Positions 1 through 9,264 are shown, counted from the stretch's first letter. The stretch: 64,000 nucleotides of DNA from Corynebacterium lemuris (GCF_024919295.1 NZ_JANWTC010000008.1:62001-126000), one strand, 5' to 3'. Notes: generated by a model not told the origin, from the letters alone. Program-made: numbers and translations.

Positions 1-624
1 GCGATGGTCTTCTCCCTGCTCATCGCGGTGCCCACGGGTATGTGGGCCGCGCGTCGCGAGGACACGGTCATCTCCGCCTTCTCCCAGATCGGCATAGCCA
101 TCCCCTCCTTCCTCGCCGGCATTCTGCTGGTCACCGTCTTCGCTGTCCATCTCGGCTGGCTGCCCGCCAGCGGCTGGATCCCGCCGGGTGAGGATTTCGG
201 CGGTTTCCTCGCCCGTCTCATCCTGCCCGTCATCGCGCTGACGCTGGTGCAGGCGGCGATCCTCACCCGCTACGTCCGCTCCGCGGTGCTCGAGGTCATG
301 GACCGTGAGTTCATGCGGACGGCGCGGTCGACGGGGGCGTCGATAAGCGAGGCGTTGTGGCGCCACGGCCTGCGCAACGCCGCGCTGCCCGTACTCACCG
401 TGACGGGGCTGCAGTTGACGAGCCTGGTGGTGGGTGCGGTGGTCATCGAGCGGGTCTTCCTGCTGCCCGGGCTCGGGTCGATGCTGCTGGATTCGGTGGC
501 GCGGCGTGATCTGACCAGCGTGCAGACCATCGTCATGCTGCTGGTCGTGTTCACCCTCACCGTCAATCTGCTCGTCGACCTGGCCTACCGGCTCATCGAC
601 CCGCGGATCCGGAGGAGCGCGTGA
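1..624 (+). CDS. Peptide ABC transporter permease, DppB type (5' end outside window)
   Basis: Inner-membrane permease half of a di/oligopeptide (or nickel) importer. The visible 207 residues are in frame from base 1, so the start lies upstream. Several hydrophobic segments are separated by the cytoplasmic coupling loop with the EAA-type pattern EFMRTARSTGASISEALWRH at about residues 102-121, which contacts the ATPase. The end (LVDLAYRLIDPRIR) is the usual DppB/OppB C-terminus. The stop overlaps the GTG start of the next permease by 4 bases, so the two are translationally coupled. The substrate-binding protein is presumably upstream of the window. Substrate specificity cannot be read from the permease. 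Confidence 0.9.
   Translation, partial: AMVFSLLIAVPTGMWAARREDTVISAFSQIGIAIPSFLAGILLVTVFAVHLGWLPASGWIPPGEDFGGFLARLILPVIALTLVQAAILTRYVRSAVLEVMDREFMRTARSTGASISEALWRHGLRNAALPVLTVTGLQLTSLVVGAVVIERVFLLPGLGSMLLDSVARRDLTSVQTIVMLLVVFTLTVNLLVDLAYRLIDPRIRRSA
336..348 (+). repeat. GGCGTCGATAAGC motif copy inside dppB
   Basis: Exact copy of the 13-mer, within the permease coding sequence, read on the plus strand. Confidence 0.5.
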
Positions 625-1436
625 GAAGGCTGACCGCCGCCGGCTGGATCGGCGCATTCATCGTCGGGATCACCGTGCTCACCGCCCTGGTCTCCCTGGT
701 GTGGACCCCCTACGACCCCGTCCACGCCATGCCTTATGACCGGCTGCTGGGTTCTTCGACTGAGCATCTGCTGGGCACCGACCGCTACGGACGTGACGTG
801 TTCTCCCGCATCATGGCGGGCGCCCGCATCACGCTGCTTGTCGGGTTGGTCGCCGTGGGGATCTCCGCGCTGTTCGGCGTGCCCTTCGGGATCCTCGCCG
901 GCATGCGCCGCGGCCTTGCGGAGACGCTCATCATGCGCGGGGCGGACCTCCTGCTCGCCTTCCCCGCCCTGCTGCTGGCCATCGTCGCCGGGGCCACCTT
1001 CGGCCCCTCCACCCTGACGGCCATGACCGCCATCGGCATCGCCGGCATCCCCGGTTTCGCGCGCGTGGCGCGTGCCGGGACTCTGCAGGTGATGACCCAG
1101 GACTACATCTCCTCCGCCCGCGTCTCCCACGTCCCGGGCCTGGTCATCGCCGGCCGGCACGTCCTGCCCAACATCGCCGGTGTGATCATCGTGCAGGCCT
1201 CTGTCGCCTTCGCCCTGGCCATCCTCGCCGAGGCGGCCCTGAGTTTCCTCGGCCTGGGCACCTCCCCGCCCGACCCGTCCTGGGGCAGGATGCTGCAGTC
1301 CGCGCAGGCCTCCCTCGGCTCCGCACCCCAGCTCGCCCTGTGGCCCGGACTGGCCATCGCGCTGACCGTCCTCGGCTTCAATCTGCTCGGCGACGGCCTG
1401 CGCGACGTCCTCGACCCGCAACGGAGCCGGCGATGA
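621..1436 (+). CDS. Peptide ABC transporter permease, DppC type
   Basis: Second permease subunit (271 aa) of the peptide importer, pairing with the preceding DppB-type protein. It starts at GTG 621, inside the 3' end of the upstream gene (GTGA overlap). An N-terminal membrane segment is followed by the conserved HLLGTDRYGRDVFSR stretch typical of DppC/OppC, then the coupling loop around DYISSARVSHVPG and RHVLPN. The C-terminus has the family pattern GLAIALTVLGFNLLGDGLRD. The stop overlaps the ATG of the ATPase gene (ATGA). The role is well supported; the ligand is unknown. Confidence 0.92.
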   Translation: MRRLTAAGWIGAFIVGITVLTALVSLVWTPYDPVHAMPYDRLLGSSTEHLLGTDRYGRDVFSRIMAGARITLLVGLVAVGISALFGVPFGILAGMRRGLAETLIMRGADLLLAFPALLLAIVAGATFGPSTLTAMTAIGIAGIPGFARVARAGTLQVMTQDYISSARVSHVPGLVIAGRHVLPNIAGVIIVQASVAFALAILAEAALSFLGLGTSPPDPSWGRMLQSAQASLGSAPQLALWPGLAIALTVLGFNLLGDGLRDVLDPQRSRR

Positions 1437-2857
1437 ACCCCGTCCTTGAGGTCCGCGACCTGCACGTCAACGACGGACTCGTCGACGGCGTCAGCTTCAC
1501 CGTCGGCCGTGGGGAGCGGGTGGGCATCATCGGTGAATCCGGTTCCGGCAAGTCCCTCACCGCGCTGTCTGTCATGGGGCTGCTCCCCCGCGGCCTGCAC
1601 GCCAACGGTTCCGTGAGGCTGCTGGGCCAGGAGACCGTGGGCCTGCCGGACCGGCGCATGCGGCCCCTGCGTGGGAAGGTCGTGTCCATGGTCTTCCAGG
1701 AGCCGATGACGGCGCTGGACCCGCTGATGACCGTCGGCAGGCAGGTGGCTGAGGCCGCGGGGCGCCGCGACGTGGCGGACCTGTTCACCCGCGTGGCGCT
1801 CGACCCCGCGCGCATGGGTGCCTACCCGCATGAACTGTCCGGCGGGCAGCGCCAGCGCGTGCTCATCGCCATGGCCCTGGCGAACGAACCCGACCTGCTC
1901 ATCTGCGACGAACCGACCACCGCACTCGACGTCACCGTGCAGGAACAGATCCTCGAGCTTCTCGACGACCTCGTCGACCGCCTCGGCATCTCCCTGCTCT
2001 TCATCACCCACGACCTCGGTGTGATCAACCGCATGTGCCGCCGCGTCCTCGTCATGTCCGAGGGACGCATCGTCGAGGACGGGGAGACCGGGCAGGTGCT
2101 GCGCTCCCCCGCCCATCCCTATACCCGACGGCTTGTCGCCGCCTCCCTGCCCGGTCCACCCGCCGAATTACGTGAAGTGGGCGACCCCGTGCTCTCCCTG
2201 GAACAGGTCACCCGCCGCTACGGTGACACGCCCGCGCTTGACGGCGTCTCCCTCACCGTCCGCCGTGGCGAACGCCTCGGCGTGGTCGGCGGTTCCGGCT
2301 CCGGGAAGACCACACTGCTGCGCCAGTTCGCCGGCCTGGACACCCCCGACTCCGGGACGGTGACCGTCGGGGCCGGAGTGCAGGTGGTCTTCCAGGACCC
2401 GCAGAGCTCCCTCAACCCGCGGCTGCGCATCGGCAGGTCCGTCGCCGAGGGTGGCGGTGACCAGCAGCGGGTGGCCGAGGTCCTGGCGGAGGTGGGCCTG
2501 CCGGGGGATGCTGCGGGGCGTTTTCCCCACCAGTTCTCCGGCGGCCAGCGCCAGCGCATCTCCATCGCCCGGGCGGTGGCCGGCAGACCCGAGATCCTGC
2601 TTGCCGACGAGCCCGTCTCCGCCCTCGACGTCTCCGTCCGCGCGCAGGTCCTCGAGCTGCTCGACCGGCTCGTCGAGGAATACGGCCTGACCCTGGTGTT
2701 CATCACCCACGACCTGTCGGTGCTCCGCCAGGTCTGCTCCACAGTGGCGGTGATGCACCAGGGGCGCATCGTGGAACACGGCCCCACCGAACAGGTCTGG
2801 GCTGATCCGCAGCACGAGTACACCCGCTCCCTGCTCGCCGCCATCCCGCGCATGTAG
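1433..2857 (+). CDS. Peptide ABC transporter ATPase, two ATP-binding domains fused (DppD-DppF)
   Basis: Cytoplasmic energising subunit, 474 aa, carrying both ATPases of the importer in one chain. The first domain has Walker A GESGSGKS (about 34-41), signature LSGGQRQR (about 135-142) and Walker [13 protein letters not shown]. The second has Walker A GGSGSGKT near 286, signature FSGGQRQR near 368 and [12 protein letters not shown]. Start chosen at ATG 1433 because it overlaps the dppC-like stop as ATGA; an upstream in-frame start would lie inside that gene. The oligopeptide-specific C-terminal extension is short in the first half. Fused DppDF proteins are common in actinobacteria. Confidence 0.93.
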   Translation: MNPVLEVRDLHVNDGLVDGVSFTVGRGERVGIIGESGSGKSLTALSVMGLLPRGLHANGSVRLLGQETVGLPDRRMRPLRGKVVSMVFQEPMTALDPLMTVGRQVAEAAGRRDVADLFTRVALDPARMGAYPHELSGGQRQRVLIAMALANEPDLLICDEPTTALDVTVQEQILELLDDLVDRLGISLLFITHDLGVINRMCRRVLVMSEGRIVEDGETGQVLRSPAHPYTRRLVAASLPGPPAELREVGDPVLSLEQVTRRYGDTPALDGVSLTVRRGERLGVVGGSGSGKTTLLRQFAGLDTPDSGTVTVGAGVQVVFQDPQSSLNPRLRIGRSVAEGGGDQQRVAEVLAEVGLPGDAAGRFPHQFSGGQRQRISIARAVAGRPEILLADEPVSALDVSVRAQVLELLDRLVEEYGLTLVFITHDLSVLRQVCSTVAVMHQGRIVEHGPTEQVWADPQHEYTRSLLAAIPRM

Positions 2858-2925
2858 GGGCCCTTGCGGGGACGGATCAGGTGTTCTAAGGTGGATTTCG
2901 AACGCACGAACGAAGGGGGGTCGGG

Positions 2926-4179
2926 GTGGAGACACTGGAGTCTCAGCTGGAACGCGGGCTCGAGGAGCTGCTGCGCCCGAAGAACTACTACTCCTGCTGC
3001 TCGCCGCACGACCCCACCGCCGTCCGCGCGACCCGCATCCGCCGGGAGGACCACCAGATCTGGCAGTCAGAGGCACCCGAGGAGCTCGAGGACGTTGACC
3101 TCGTCCTCGCCCGTCTGCGTGCCAGCACCGGCCACGGCGAGCAGTTCGTCCAGTCCGCCATCTACGCCCACATGCGCCTGAATGAGCTGCCCCACCTCAA
3201 GGCGCTCCAGGAGCGGATGTTCCACCTCGACCTTAGCCGGCTGAAAGCCATCGACGCCGTGCTGTGCAAGCTGGACGCGGACAACCTGGAGCAGATGGCG
3301 GTCGTCGACAAGGAGATCACCGCCTTCCTCACCCCCACCCGGCCCAACCAGGCGCTGCCCACCGCGCACGCCATCCGGGAGAAGCTCAACGGCATCATCG
3401 CCACCCTCGATGACTCCGTCTCCGCCGACGACACTCCCCCGGAGAAGAGCAGCCACTTCGCCGTCCACCTCGACGGCGACCGCGGCTTCATCGAGGTGAT
3501 CACCGACGCGGTGACCGCACATGAGGTCAACGAGCGGGTGCGCAGGCACGCCGCGACCAACGACATCAGCCTCGCGGAGGCCTTCAACCAGCTCGTCCGC
3601 GGCGAGGCCACCACGAACATCACCCTCAACGTCTACCGCGCCAAGGACGTCCCCGGTGCACCATCATGGATCTCCGGTATCGGCTGGACCAACGCCCAGA
3701 AGCTCGTCGGGGCCGCCACCGTGGTCCGCGACATGGACGAGCTCTACGGGAAGGTCTCCGGGGCCTATGCCACGCCCGCCGACATCCGGGCGGTGGTCAT
3801 CGGTTGGGACGGGGTGTGCAGCTACCCGGGCTGCTCCCGCCCCCGGATCCACACCCAGATGGACCACCGGGTGGACTGGGCCGAGGGCGGCCCGACCACC
3901 GCAGCGAACCTGGTCCCCCTGTGCCAGAGGCACCACAACATCAAGACCGACGGCCGGGTGCACTACATCATCGACCCACACACGCGGGAGAAGTACTGGT
4001 TGTTCGAGGACGGCCGGTGGATCGTCGAGGAACCCGCCGGCCCCCTGGCTCCGAAGCAACGGAACTGGGTTCAGACCGTCGGACAGCGCACCGCGAACAG
4101 ACGGGAACGTATCCGGGAGGAGTCCCGGGCCAGACGGGAACAGGAGAAGGCGAACGCCCCGCCTCCGCCTGAGGATTAG
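2926..4179 (+). CDS. DUF222 / HNH endonuclease-domain protein (13E12 family)
   Basis: 417-aa protein of the actinobacterial DUF222-HNH family (13E12-like). A mostly helical N-terminal part is followed by an HNH nuclease fold at about residues 295-345: CSYPGCSRP, then MDHRVDW, NLVPLCQRHH and NIK, giving the zinc-binding cysteines and the D-H...N...H catalytic set. The C-terminus is charged. Start at GTG 2926 after the purine-rich GAAGGGGGG. No phage or transposon genes flank it. A distinct member of the family lies at 38125. Its biological target is unknown; nuclease activity is inferred from the intact motif. Confidence 0.85.
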   Translation: METLESQLERGLEELLRPKNYYSCCSPHDPTAVRATRIRREDHQIWQSEAPEELEDVDLVLARLRASTGHGEQFVQSAIYAHMRLNELPHLKALQERMFHLDLSRLKAIDAVLCKLDADNLEQMAVVDKEITAFLTPTRPNQALPTAHAIREKLNGIIATLDDSVSADDTPPEKSSHFAVHLDGDRGFIEVITDAVTAHEVNERVRRHAATNDISLAEAFNQLVRGEATTNITLNVYRAKDVPGAPSWISGIGWTNAQKLVGAATVVRDMDELYGKVSGAYATPADIRAVVIGWDGVCSYPGCSRPRIHTQMDHRVDWAEGGPTTAANLVPLCQRHHNIKTDGRVHYIIDPHTREKYWLFEDGRWIVEEPAGPLAPKQRNWVQTVGQRTANRRERIREESRARREQEKANAPPPPED

Positions 4180-4706
4180 CCCAGCCGGATCCGTTCGAGG
4201 ACGTCGTAACGGGGGCCGCCCGAACGTCCCTCGCCGGGCACCGATTCCATGAGCACCAGCTCATCGCAGAGGAACTCCGGCCCCTCGTAGACCAGCAGCG
4301 CGTGCACCAGATCGGCGACGAGCCAGCGTTCCTGCGTGCGCGCGATGGTCAGGTGCGGTTTCTGCGGCGGCGGGTTGTCCAGGTCGATGATGGTGTCGGC
4401 CATGAGTGATTTGAGCTCCCTGACCCGGCCGCCAACGCCCATCCACAGGGTGCGGTGCCCGAAGGAACCGGCGCCGCGCAGGCTGAGATTCAGCGGACCG
4501 GAGGCCCCGGCGGCCTGGGCGAGGTGCGCGGCCAGGTCGGTGTGGTCGTTGGGCTGGCTACCGTAGAAGCACAGCGTGATGTGCCAGTTGTCGGGGTCCG
4601 TCCACCGCAGTCCCTGGGGGTGCTCCTCGCGGATGGGTCGGAGGGCGTGCACCAGGTGCTCGCGGGCGTCGTCGGAGATGAGCAGGGCGGAGAACAGACG
4701 CTTCAT
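4176..4706 (-). CDS. thpR: RNA 2',3'-cyclic phosphodiesterase (2'-5' RNA ligase family)
   Basis: 176-aa member of the 2H phosphoesterase superfamily. It carries the two His-x-Thr motifs that define the family, HITLCF near residue 43 and HLTIAR near 117, spaced as in ThpR. The family opens 2',3'-cyclic phosphates at RNA ends and can ligate 2'-5' tRNA halves in vitro; the physiological role is unclear. The N-terminus (MKRLFSALLISDDAREHL) is typical. The ATG lies 6 nt after TAAACT (complement of 4713-4718), which suggests a leaderless transcript. It converges on the DUF222 gene with a 4-base overlap at the stops. Confidence 0.88.
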   Translation of the reverse strand: MKRLFSALLISDDAREHLVHALRPIREEHPQGLRWTDPDNWHITLCFYGSQPNDHTDLAAHLAQAAGASGPLNLSLRGAGSFGHRTLWMGVGGRVRELKSLMADTIIDLDNPPPQKPHLTIARTQERWLVADLVHALLVYEGPEFLCDELVLMESVPGEGRSGGPRYDVLERIRLG

Positions 4707-4758
4707 CCGGCCAGTTTAGCTGAGTCGGAAATGCAATGTTTCCGTGACGGCGGACCTA

Positions 4759-4787
4759 TTGACCAGAGAAATTCCGGAGAATACCAT
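4759..4787 (+). promoter_or_regulatory. Promoter of the LacI-rbsK operon
   Basis: A -35 TTGACC (4759-4764) and -10 TACCAT (4782-4787) are separated by exactly 17 bases, placing the start of transcription near 4794. An inverted repeat ATGGTC-GTATA-GACCAT (4786-4802) overlaps the -10 and start region. The palindromic LacI-type operator follows directly. Confidence 0.55.
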
Positions 4788-4803
4788 GGTCGTATAGACC
4801 ATT

Positions 4804-4817
4804 TGCAAACGATTGCA
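4804..4817. promoter_or_regulatory. LacI-type operator
   Basis: TGCAAACGATTGCA is a near-perfect palindrome around a central CG, the hallmark of LacI-family operators. It lies just after the predicted transcription start and 20 bases before the lacI-family ATG. This fits autorepression of the regulator-ribokinase operon. Confidence 0.65.
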
Positions 4818-4837
4818 CTTCATGGAAAGGCGAGGTG

Positions 4838-5818
4838 ATGAACCCTTCACCCCCCACCCTCAAGGACGTCGCCGCCGCAGCAGGCGTCTCCATCTCCACG
4901 GCATCACGTGCCCTGGCGGGAAACCCCGTGATCGCCGAACGCACCAGGGAGCGGGTCCGCAGGTGCGCAGAGGAACTCAGCTACCGCCCAAACCCGCAGG
5001 CCCGGGCACTGCGCAGCGCACGCACCAACATCATCGGTGTGGCCCTGCCCAGCCTGATCAACCCCTTCTTCGCGCGGATGGCCCACGCCATCCAGCAGGA
5101 GGCCGCCGACAACCACCTGTGCACCATCATCTCCTCCACCGCCGAGGACACGAAACAACTCCACTACTCACTGGATGTGCTGGCCAACCAGCGGGTCGAC
5201 GGCATCCTCGCGGTACCGCACCAGGGTTCGGAGACCAGTTTCGAGAAGCTGGCCAAGGCGCGGATCCCGGTGGTCCTCGTCGACCGGGAGCTGCCCGGCG
5301 CCGGCTTACCGACGGTCGCTTCCGACCCCCGCCCGGGCATGGACGCCGCCGTGGCGCACCTCGTCACCAACGGCCACCGCCACATCGGCTACCTGCCGGG
5401 ACCGGCGAACGCCTCGACCGCGGCGGGCAGACTCGCGGCCTTCGAGGAGGCGTGCGGGAGGCACGGCGTCGATAGGCGGGAGATCCACCGCGGTGACGCC
5501 ATGGAACTGCTGGAGCGTGGCGTCGAGGCGATCATCGCCGGGGACACCACACTCTCGCTCAACGCGCTCGAGACCCTCCACACGCATAAGGTGGCTATCG
5601 GACAGGATCTGGCCTTCATCGGCTTCGACGACAACCTCACCATGCGCCTGCAGGCCTACCCGGTGAGCGTCATCGACCAGGACGTGGACAACCTCGGACG
5701 CACCGCCCTCAACCTGCTCATCGCGCTGATTGCCGATGCCGGCGCGGCGGAGTCGGTGACCACGCCCACCTCCCTGATCATCCGCCCCTCCAGTGATTTC
5801 CGCCGCCCGCACACCTAG
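4838..5818 (+). CDS. LacI-family transcriptional regulator
   Basis: 326-aa repressor. The N-terminal helix-turn-helix TLKDVAAAAGVSISTASRAL (about 6-25) is followed by the hinge and a periplasmic-binding-protein-like sensor domain (NIIGVALPSLINPFFARMA onward) ending in LIIRPSSDFR. Start chosen at ATG 4838, 7 nt after AAAGG; a GTG one codon earlier is possible. Its stop is 10 bases before the ribokinase start, so it most likely senses the sugar handled by that operon, ribose or another pentose/nucleoside product. It probably binds the operator at 4804-4817. The effector is not evident from sequence. Confidence 0.9.
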   Translation: MNPSPPTLKDVAAAAGVSISTASRALAGNPVIAERTRERVRRCAEELSYRPNPQARALRSARTNIIGVALPSLINPFFARMAHAIQQEAADNHLCTIISSTAEDTKQLHYSLDVLANQRVDGILAVPHQGSETSFEKLAKARIPVVLVDRELPGAGLPTVASDPRPGMDAAVAHLVTNGHRHIGYLPGPANASTAAGRLAAFEEACGRHGVDRREIHRGDAMELLERGVEAIIAGDTTLSLNALETLHTHKVAIGQDLAFIGFDDNLTMRLQAYPVSVIDQDVDNLGRTALNLLIALIADAGAAESVTTPTSLIIRPSSDFRRPHT

Positions 5819-5828
5819 AAGGATTCCA

Positions 5829-6746
5829 TTGACCAGCGACCACCCCCGACCAGTGGACATCGTCATCGTCGGCTCCATCAACGCCGACCTGACCGTCAGG
5901 GTGGCCCGCCACCCCGGACCCGGGGAAACCCTCCTCGGCTCGGGAGGTGGCATCACCGCCGGCGGCAAAGGCGCCAACCAGGCCGTGGCCGCCGCGCTGC
6001 AGGGTGGTTCGGTGGCGATGATCGGCGCCGTCGGCAACGACGCCTACGCCGGACCCGCCACCGCCCATCTCCACTCCTCGAAGGTGGACATGTCGGGCGT
6101 GGCCATCGTCGATGAAACCACCGGCCTGGCTGTGATCACCGTCGCCGACGACGGTGAGAACACCATCATCGTCGTGCCCGGCGCCAATGCCGCCGTCACC
6201 GCCGAATTCGTCGAGGAACGCGCACCGCTGATCGAATCCGCGGAGATCCTCCTGCTGCAGGGTGAGATCCCCGCCGACGGTTTCACCGCCGCCGTCCGCC
6301 TCGCGACGGGCCGCGTCGTGGTCAACCTCGCACCCGTCATCAAGGTGGACAGACGGGCACTGCTCAGCGCGAACCCGCTCATCGCCAACGAGCATGAGGC
6401 CGGACTCATCCTCGACCAGCTCGGCGCAGGCATCAGTGCCGACGACCCCGAGGCCCTGGTCACTGCCCTGCTCCACGTCGGATTCCGTTCCGTGGTGCTC
6501 ACCCTCGGCGGGCGCGGCGCACTCGTCGGAGAGACTGACGGCATCACCCATATCCCCACCCCACAGGTCACCCCGGTGGACACCGTCGGCGCGGGCGACG
6601 CCTTCAGCGGTGCCCTGGCCGCCCGCCTCACCGCCGGCGATGACCTCATCGACGCCGCCCACCACGCCGCCCGGGTCGGGGCCTACGCCACCACCGGCCA
6701 CGGCGCGCAGTCCTCCTATCCGGGGCCGGGGGCGGTGCTGCCGTGA
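5829..6746 (+). CDS. rbsK: Ribokinase (PfkB family)
   Basis: 305-aa sugar kinase of the PfkB family; ribokinases convert D-ribose plus ATP to ribose 5-phosphate. The N-terminal VDIVIVGSINADLTV and GGKGANQAVAAAL are ribokinase-type substrate-binding signatures. The C-terminal DTVGAGDAFSGALAARL carries the catalytic Asp and anion hole. Start taken at TTG 5829: AGAAGGA ends 5 nt before it, and the upstream ATG (5793) is inside the regulator gene. It forms an operon with the LacI regulator, but no ribose ABC transporter is adjacent. A related PfkB substrate cannot be excluded. Confidence 0.88.
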   Translation: MTSDHPRPVDIVIVGSINADLTVRVARHPGPGETLLGSGGGITAGGKGANQAVAAALQGGSVAMIGAVGNDAYAGPATAHLHSSKVDMSGVAIVDETTGLAVITVADDGENTIIVVPGANAAVTAEFVEERAPLIESAEILLLQGEIPADGFTAAVRLATGRVVVNLAPVIKVDRRALLSANPLIANEHEAGLILDQLGAGISADDPEALVTALLHVGFRSVVLTLGGRGALVGETDGITHIPTPQVTPVDTVGAGDAFSGALAARLTAGDDLIDAAHHAARVGAYATTGHGAQSSYPGPGAVLP

Positions 6747-6817
6747 ATCCGGATCACAGCCCCGTCACAATCGTGGGGTAAGAGTGACGGGTGGTGCAAA
6801 ACCATCCGGCCCGTAGA

Positions 6818-6823
6818 TATGAT
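6818..6823 (+). promoter_or_regulatory. -10 element for a leaderless PTS transcript
   Basis: TATGAT ends 6 nt before ATG 6830, placing transcription start on the A of the start codon. No Shine-Dalgarno sequence is present (TTTTTC precedes the ATG). The best -35 candidate is TGCAAA (6795-6800, 17-base spacer), which also resembles one half of the LacI operator at 4804. Confidence 0.5.
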
Positions 6824-6829
6824 TTTTTC

Positions 6830-7600
6830 ATGTCAACCATCAACCAGTTGCTGGCCGATGACGCCGTCGATCTCGATGCCCGGGCCTCCGGCTGGGAGGA
6901 CGCGGTCACCCAGGCCGGCCGCCTCCTGGAGGCCACGAGTGCCATCGATCCTGCCTACACGCAGGCCATGATCGACAGCCTCCACGACAACGGCCCTTAC
7001 ATCGTCGTCGCGCCGGGTTTCGCCTTCGCCCACGCCCGCCCCTCGGAGGCCGTGAAGCAGACCGCCCTGTCGTGGCTCCGGCTCACGCAACCCGTCGAGT
7101 TCGGCCACCCGAAGAACGACCCGGTGTCCCTGGTCGTCGCTCTCGCGGCCGTTGATTCCAAGGCGCACACCACCGCCATGGCCGAGTTGGCGAGGATCCT
7201 CGCCGACCCCACGAAGCGTGAGGCACTCAACTCAGCCACCTCTGTTCCCGAGCTGCGGGAAGTCCTCGCCGGTACCGGAACGCCGCGGCGCACCCGGGCG
7301 GATTCCCCCGCCACCCGCAACAAGATCCTGACCGTGTGCGGTAACGGACTGGGTACCTCGCTTTTCCTCAAGAACACCCTGGAACAGGTGCTCGACACCT
7401 GGGGATGGGGGCGGTTCATCACCGTCGAAGCCACTGACACCATCTCCGCCAAGGGCAAGGCTAAGGAGGCCGACCTCATCCTCACGTCGGGGGAAATCGC
7501 CCACACCCTGGGGGACGTCGGCGTACCCGTCCACGTCATCGAGAACTTCACCTCCACCGATGAGATCGACGCAGCGATGCGTGAGCTCTACGACATCTGA
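6830..7600 (+). CDS. PTS EIIAB fusion, ascorbate/SgaAB-like
   Basis: 256-aa cytoplasmic phosphocarrier. Residues about 1-150 form a mannitol/fructose-type EIIA domain with the phosphorylated His in GFAFAHARP. Residues about 160-256 form an EIIB domain whose N-terminal loop VCGNGLGTSLF holds the phosphorylatable Cys, as in the lactose/ascorbate EIIB group. It passes phosphate from HPr to the sugar carried by the EIIC encoded next (22-base gap). Start at ATG 6830 because it sits directly after a -10 hexamer; an upstream GTG at 6791 lies in the promoter. The substrate is not certain: no ascorbate-catabolic genes (ulaD-F type) accompany it. Confidence 0.85.
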   Translation: MSTINQLLADDAVDLDARASGWEDAVTQAGRLLEATSAIDPAYTQAMIDSLHDNGPYIVVAPGFAFAHARPSEAVKQTALSWLRLTQPVEFGHPKNDPVSLVVALAAVDSKAHTTAMAELARILADPTKREALNSATSVPELREVLAGTGTPRRTRADSPATRNKILTVCGNGLGTSLFLKNTLEQVLDTWGWGRFITVEATDTISAKGKAKEADLILTSGEIAHTLGDVGVPVHVIENFTSTDEIDAAMRELYDI

Positions 7601-7622
7601 CCCTGCCCGGAAGGACAACCTC

Positions 7623-9188
7623 ATGGACTGGCTGCTCGCCATCCCTCAGTTCCTGGTCAACGAGATCCTCTCGGTGCCCGCATTCCTCATCGGCATCATC
7701 ACCGCCATCGGATTGACCGCCCTGCGGCGCACCGCCGGACAGGTCATCGGCGGCGCCCTCAAGGCCGCGCTCGGATTCCTCCTCCTGGAGGCTGGTGCAG
7801 GACTCGTTGTCGCCTCGCTCGAACCCCTCGGTTCCATGATCCAGGGCGCGACCGGCGCCCAGGGTGTGGTCCCCACCAACGAGGCCATCGCCGGCATTGC
7901 CCAGCAGGAGTACGGCTCCCAGGTCGCCTGGGTGATGATCCTCGGCTTCGCCGCCTCGTTGATCCTGGCGCGTTTCACCCCGCTGCACTATGTGTTCCTC
8001 ACAGGCCACCACGTGTTGTTCATGGCCACGATGCTCACCATCATCCTGGTCACGGCCGGTTTCAACACCTGGACCGTCATCCTGGCCAGCGCGCTGCTGC
8101 TGGGTATCCTCATGGTTTCCCTCCCGGCCATCGCCCACCCGTGGACCCGCCGGATCACAGGTGACGACTCCATCGCCATCGGTCACTTCGGCACCGCCGG
8201 TTATGTGGCGGCCGGAGCGGTGGGCAAGCTCGTCGGCGGGAAGGGCGACAAGGCCAGCGCGTCGACCGAGGACCTCAAACTGCCTGAGGGGTTGCGCTTC
8301 CTGCGCGACTCGATGGTGGCCACCGCCTTGTCCATGGCGCTGATGTACATCATCCTCGCCATTTTGTTCATGCTGCGTGCCGGCACCGACGAAGCCTTCA
8401 CCGCCTTCGAGGGTGGGGCGACCGGCGTGGGCAACTACCTGATGCAGTCCTTCACCCAGGGACTGATGTTCGGTGTCGCCGTGGCGGTCATCCTCTTCGG
8501 TGTCCGCACCATCCTCGGGGAGCTCGTCCCCGCGTTCCAGGGCATCGCGGCAAAGGTCGTGCCGGGGGCGATCCCCGCCCTCGATGCCCCGATCGTCTTC
8601 CCCTTCGCCCAGAACGCGGTCCTCATCGGTTTCATCGCCTCCTTCACCGGTGGCCTGGTCGGCCTGGCGGTGTTGTCGGTGTGGCTCAATCCGGCCTTCG
8701 GCATCGCGTTGATCCTGCCCGGCCTGGTCCCCCACTTCTTCACCGGTGGTGCCGCTGGCGTCTACGGCAACGCCACCGGTGGCCGTCGGGGCGCCATATT
8801 CGGAGGTTTCGCCAACGGCCTGTTGATCACCTTCCTTCCCGCGTTTCTTCTGCAGGTGCTGGGGGCCTTCGGGTCGGAGAACACCACCTTCGGCGACGCC
8901 GACTTCGGCTGGTTCGGCATCCTCATCGGTTCCGCTGCGAAGCTCGGCCCGGTCATCGGACTCATCCTCATCCTGACCATCGGCGCAGCAGTACTGGGGG
9001 TGGGCATCTGGTCCCAGAAAAAACTCGTCGAGGGCAACTGGGATCCCACCCCGCACCGGCCCCACCCCAAGGGTACGGAGGGTGCCGCCCCTACCGGGCA
9101 GACGGCGCAGGCCAGGTCAGCCCGCCGGTATCAGAGAATCGCGCCCCCGGAGGGGGCACCGGTTCCCCCGCCGCCACCCCGGGGCTAG
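7623..9188 (+). CDS. PTS EIIC, ascorbate (UlaA/SgaT) family permease
   Basis: 521-aa integral membrane transporter of the ascorbate-Gat PTS family, with about ten or more hydrophobic segments. Family-like stretches include FVNEILSVPAFLIGIITAIG-type N-terminal text, YVFLTGHHVLFMATM and AQNAVLIGFIASF, and a soluble C-terminal tail rich in Pro. It moves and phosphorylates a sugar acid or related carbohydrate together with the EIIAB protein. Start at ATG 7623, 8 nt after AAGGA. It closes the LacI-rbsK-PTS cluster; no terminator is obvious after it. Ascorbate is only the family default. Confidence 0.88.
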   Translation: MDWLLAIPQFLVNEILSVPAFLIGIITAIGLTALRRTAGQVIGGALKAALGFLLLEAGAGLVVASLEPLGSMIQGATGAQGVVPTNEAIAGIAQQEYGSQVAWVMILGFAASLILARFTPLHYVFLTGHHVLFMATMLTIILVTAGFNTWTVILASALLLGILMVSLPAIAHPWTRRITGDDSIAIGHFGTAGYVAAGAVGKLVGGKGDKASASTEDLKLPEGLRFLRDSMVATALSMALMYIILAILFMLRAGTDEAFTAFEGGATGVGNYLMQSFTQGLMFGVAVAVILFGVRTILGELVPAFQGIAAKVVPGAIPALDAPIVFPFAQNAVLIGFIASFTGGLVGLAVLSVWLNPAFGIALILPGLVPHFFTGGAAGVYGNATGGRRGAIFGGFANGLLITFLPAFLLQVLGAFGSENTTFGDADFGWFGILIGSAAKLGPVIGLILILTIGAAVLGVGIWSQKKLVEGNWDPTPHRPHPKGTEGAAPTGQTAQARSARRYQRIAPPEGAPVPPPPPRG

Positions 9189-9264
9189 TTCCCGGCAGCT
9201 ACCAGCCCATCCTCTTTTCAGGCAGGACAGTCACCACAGATAATCCGGACCGCTGGTGATGTGG

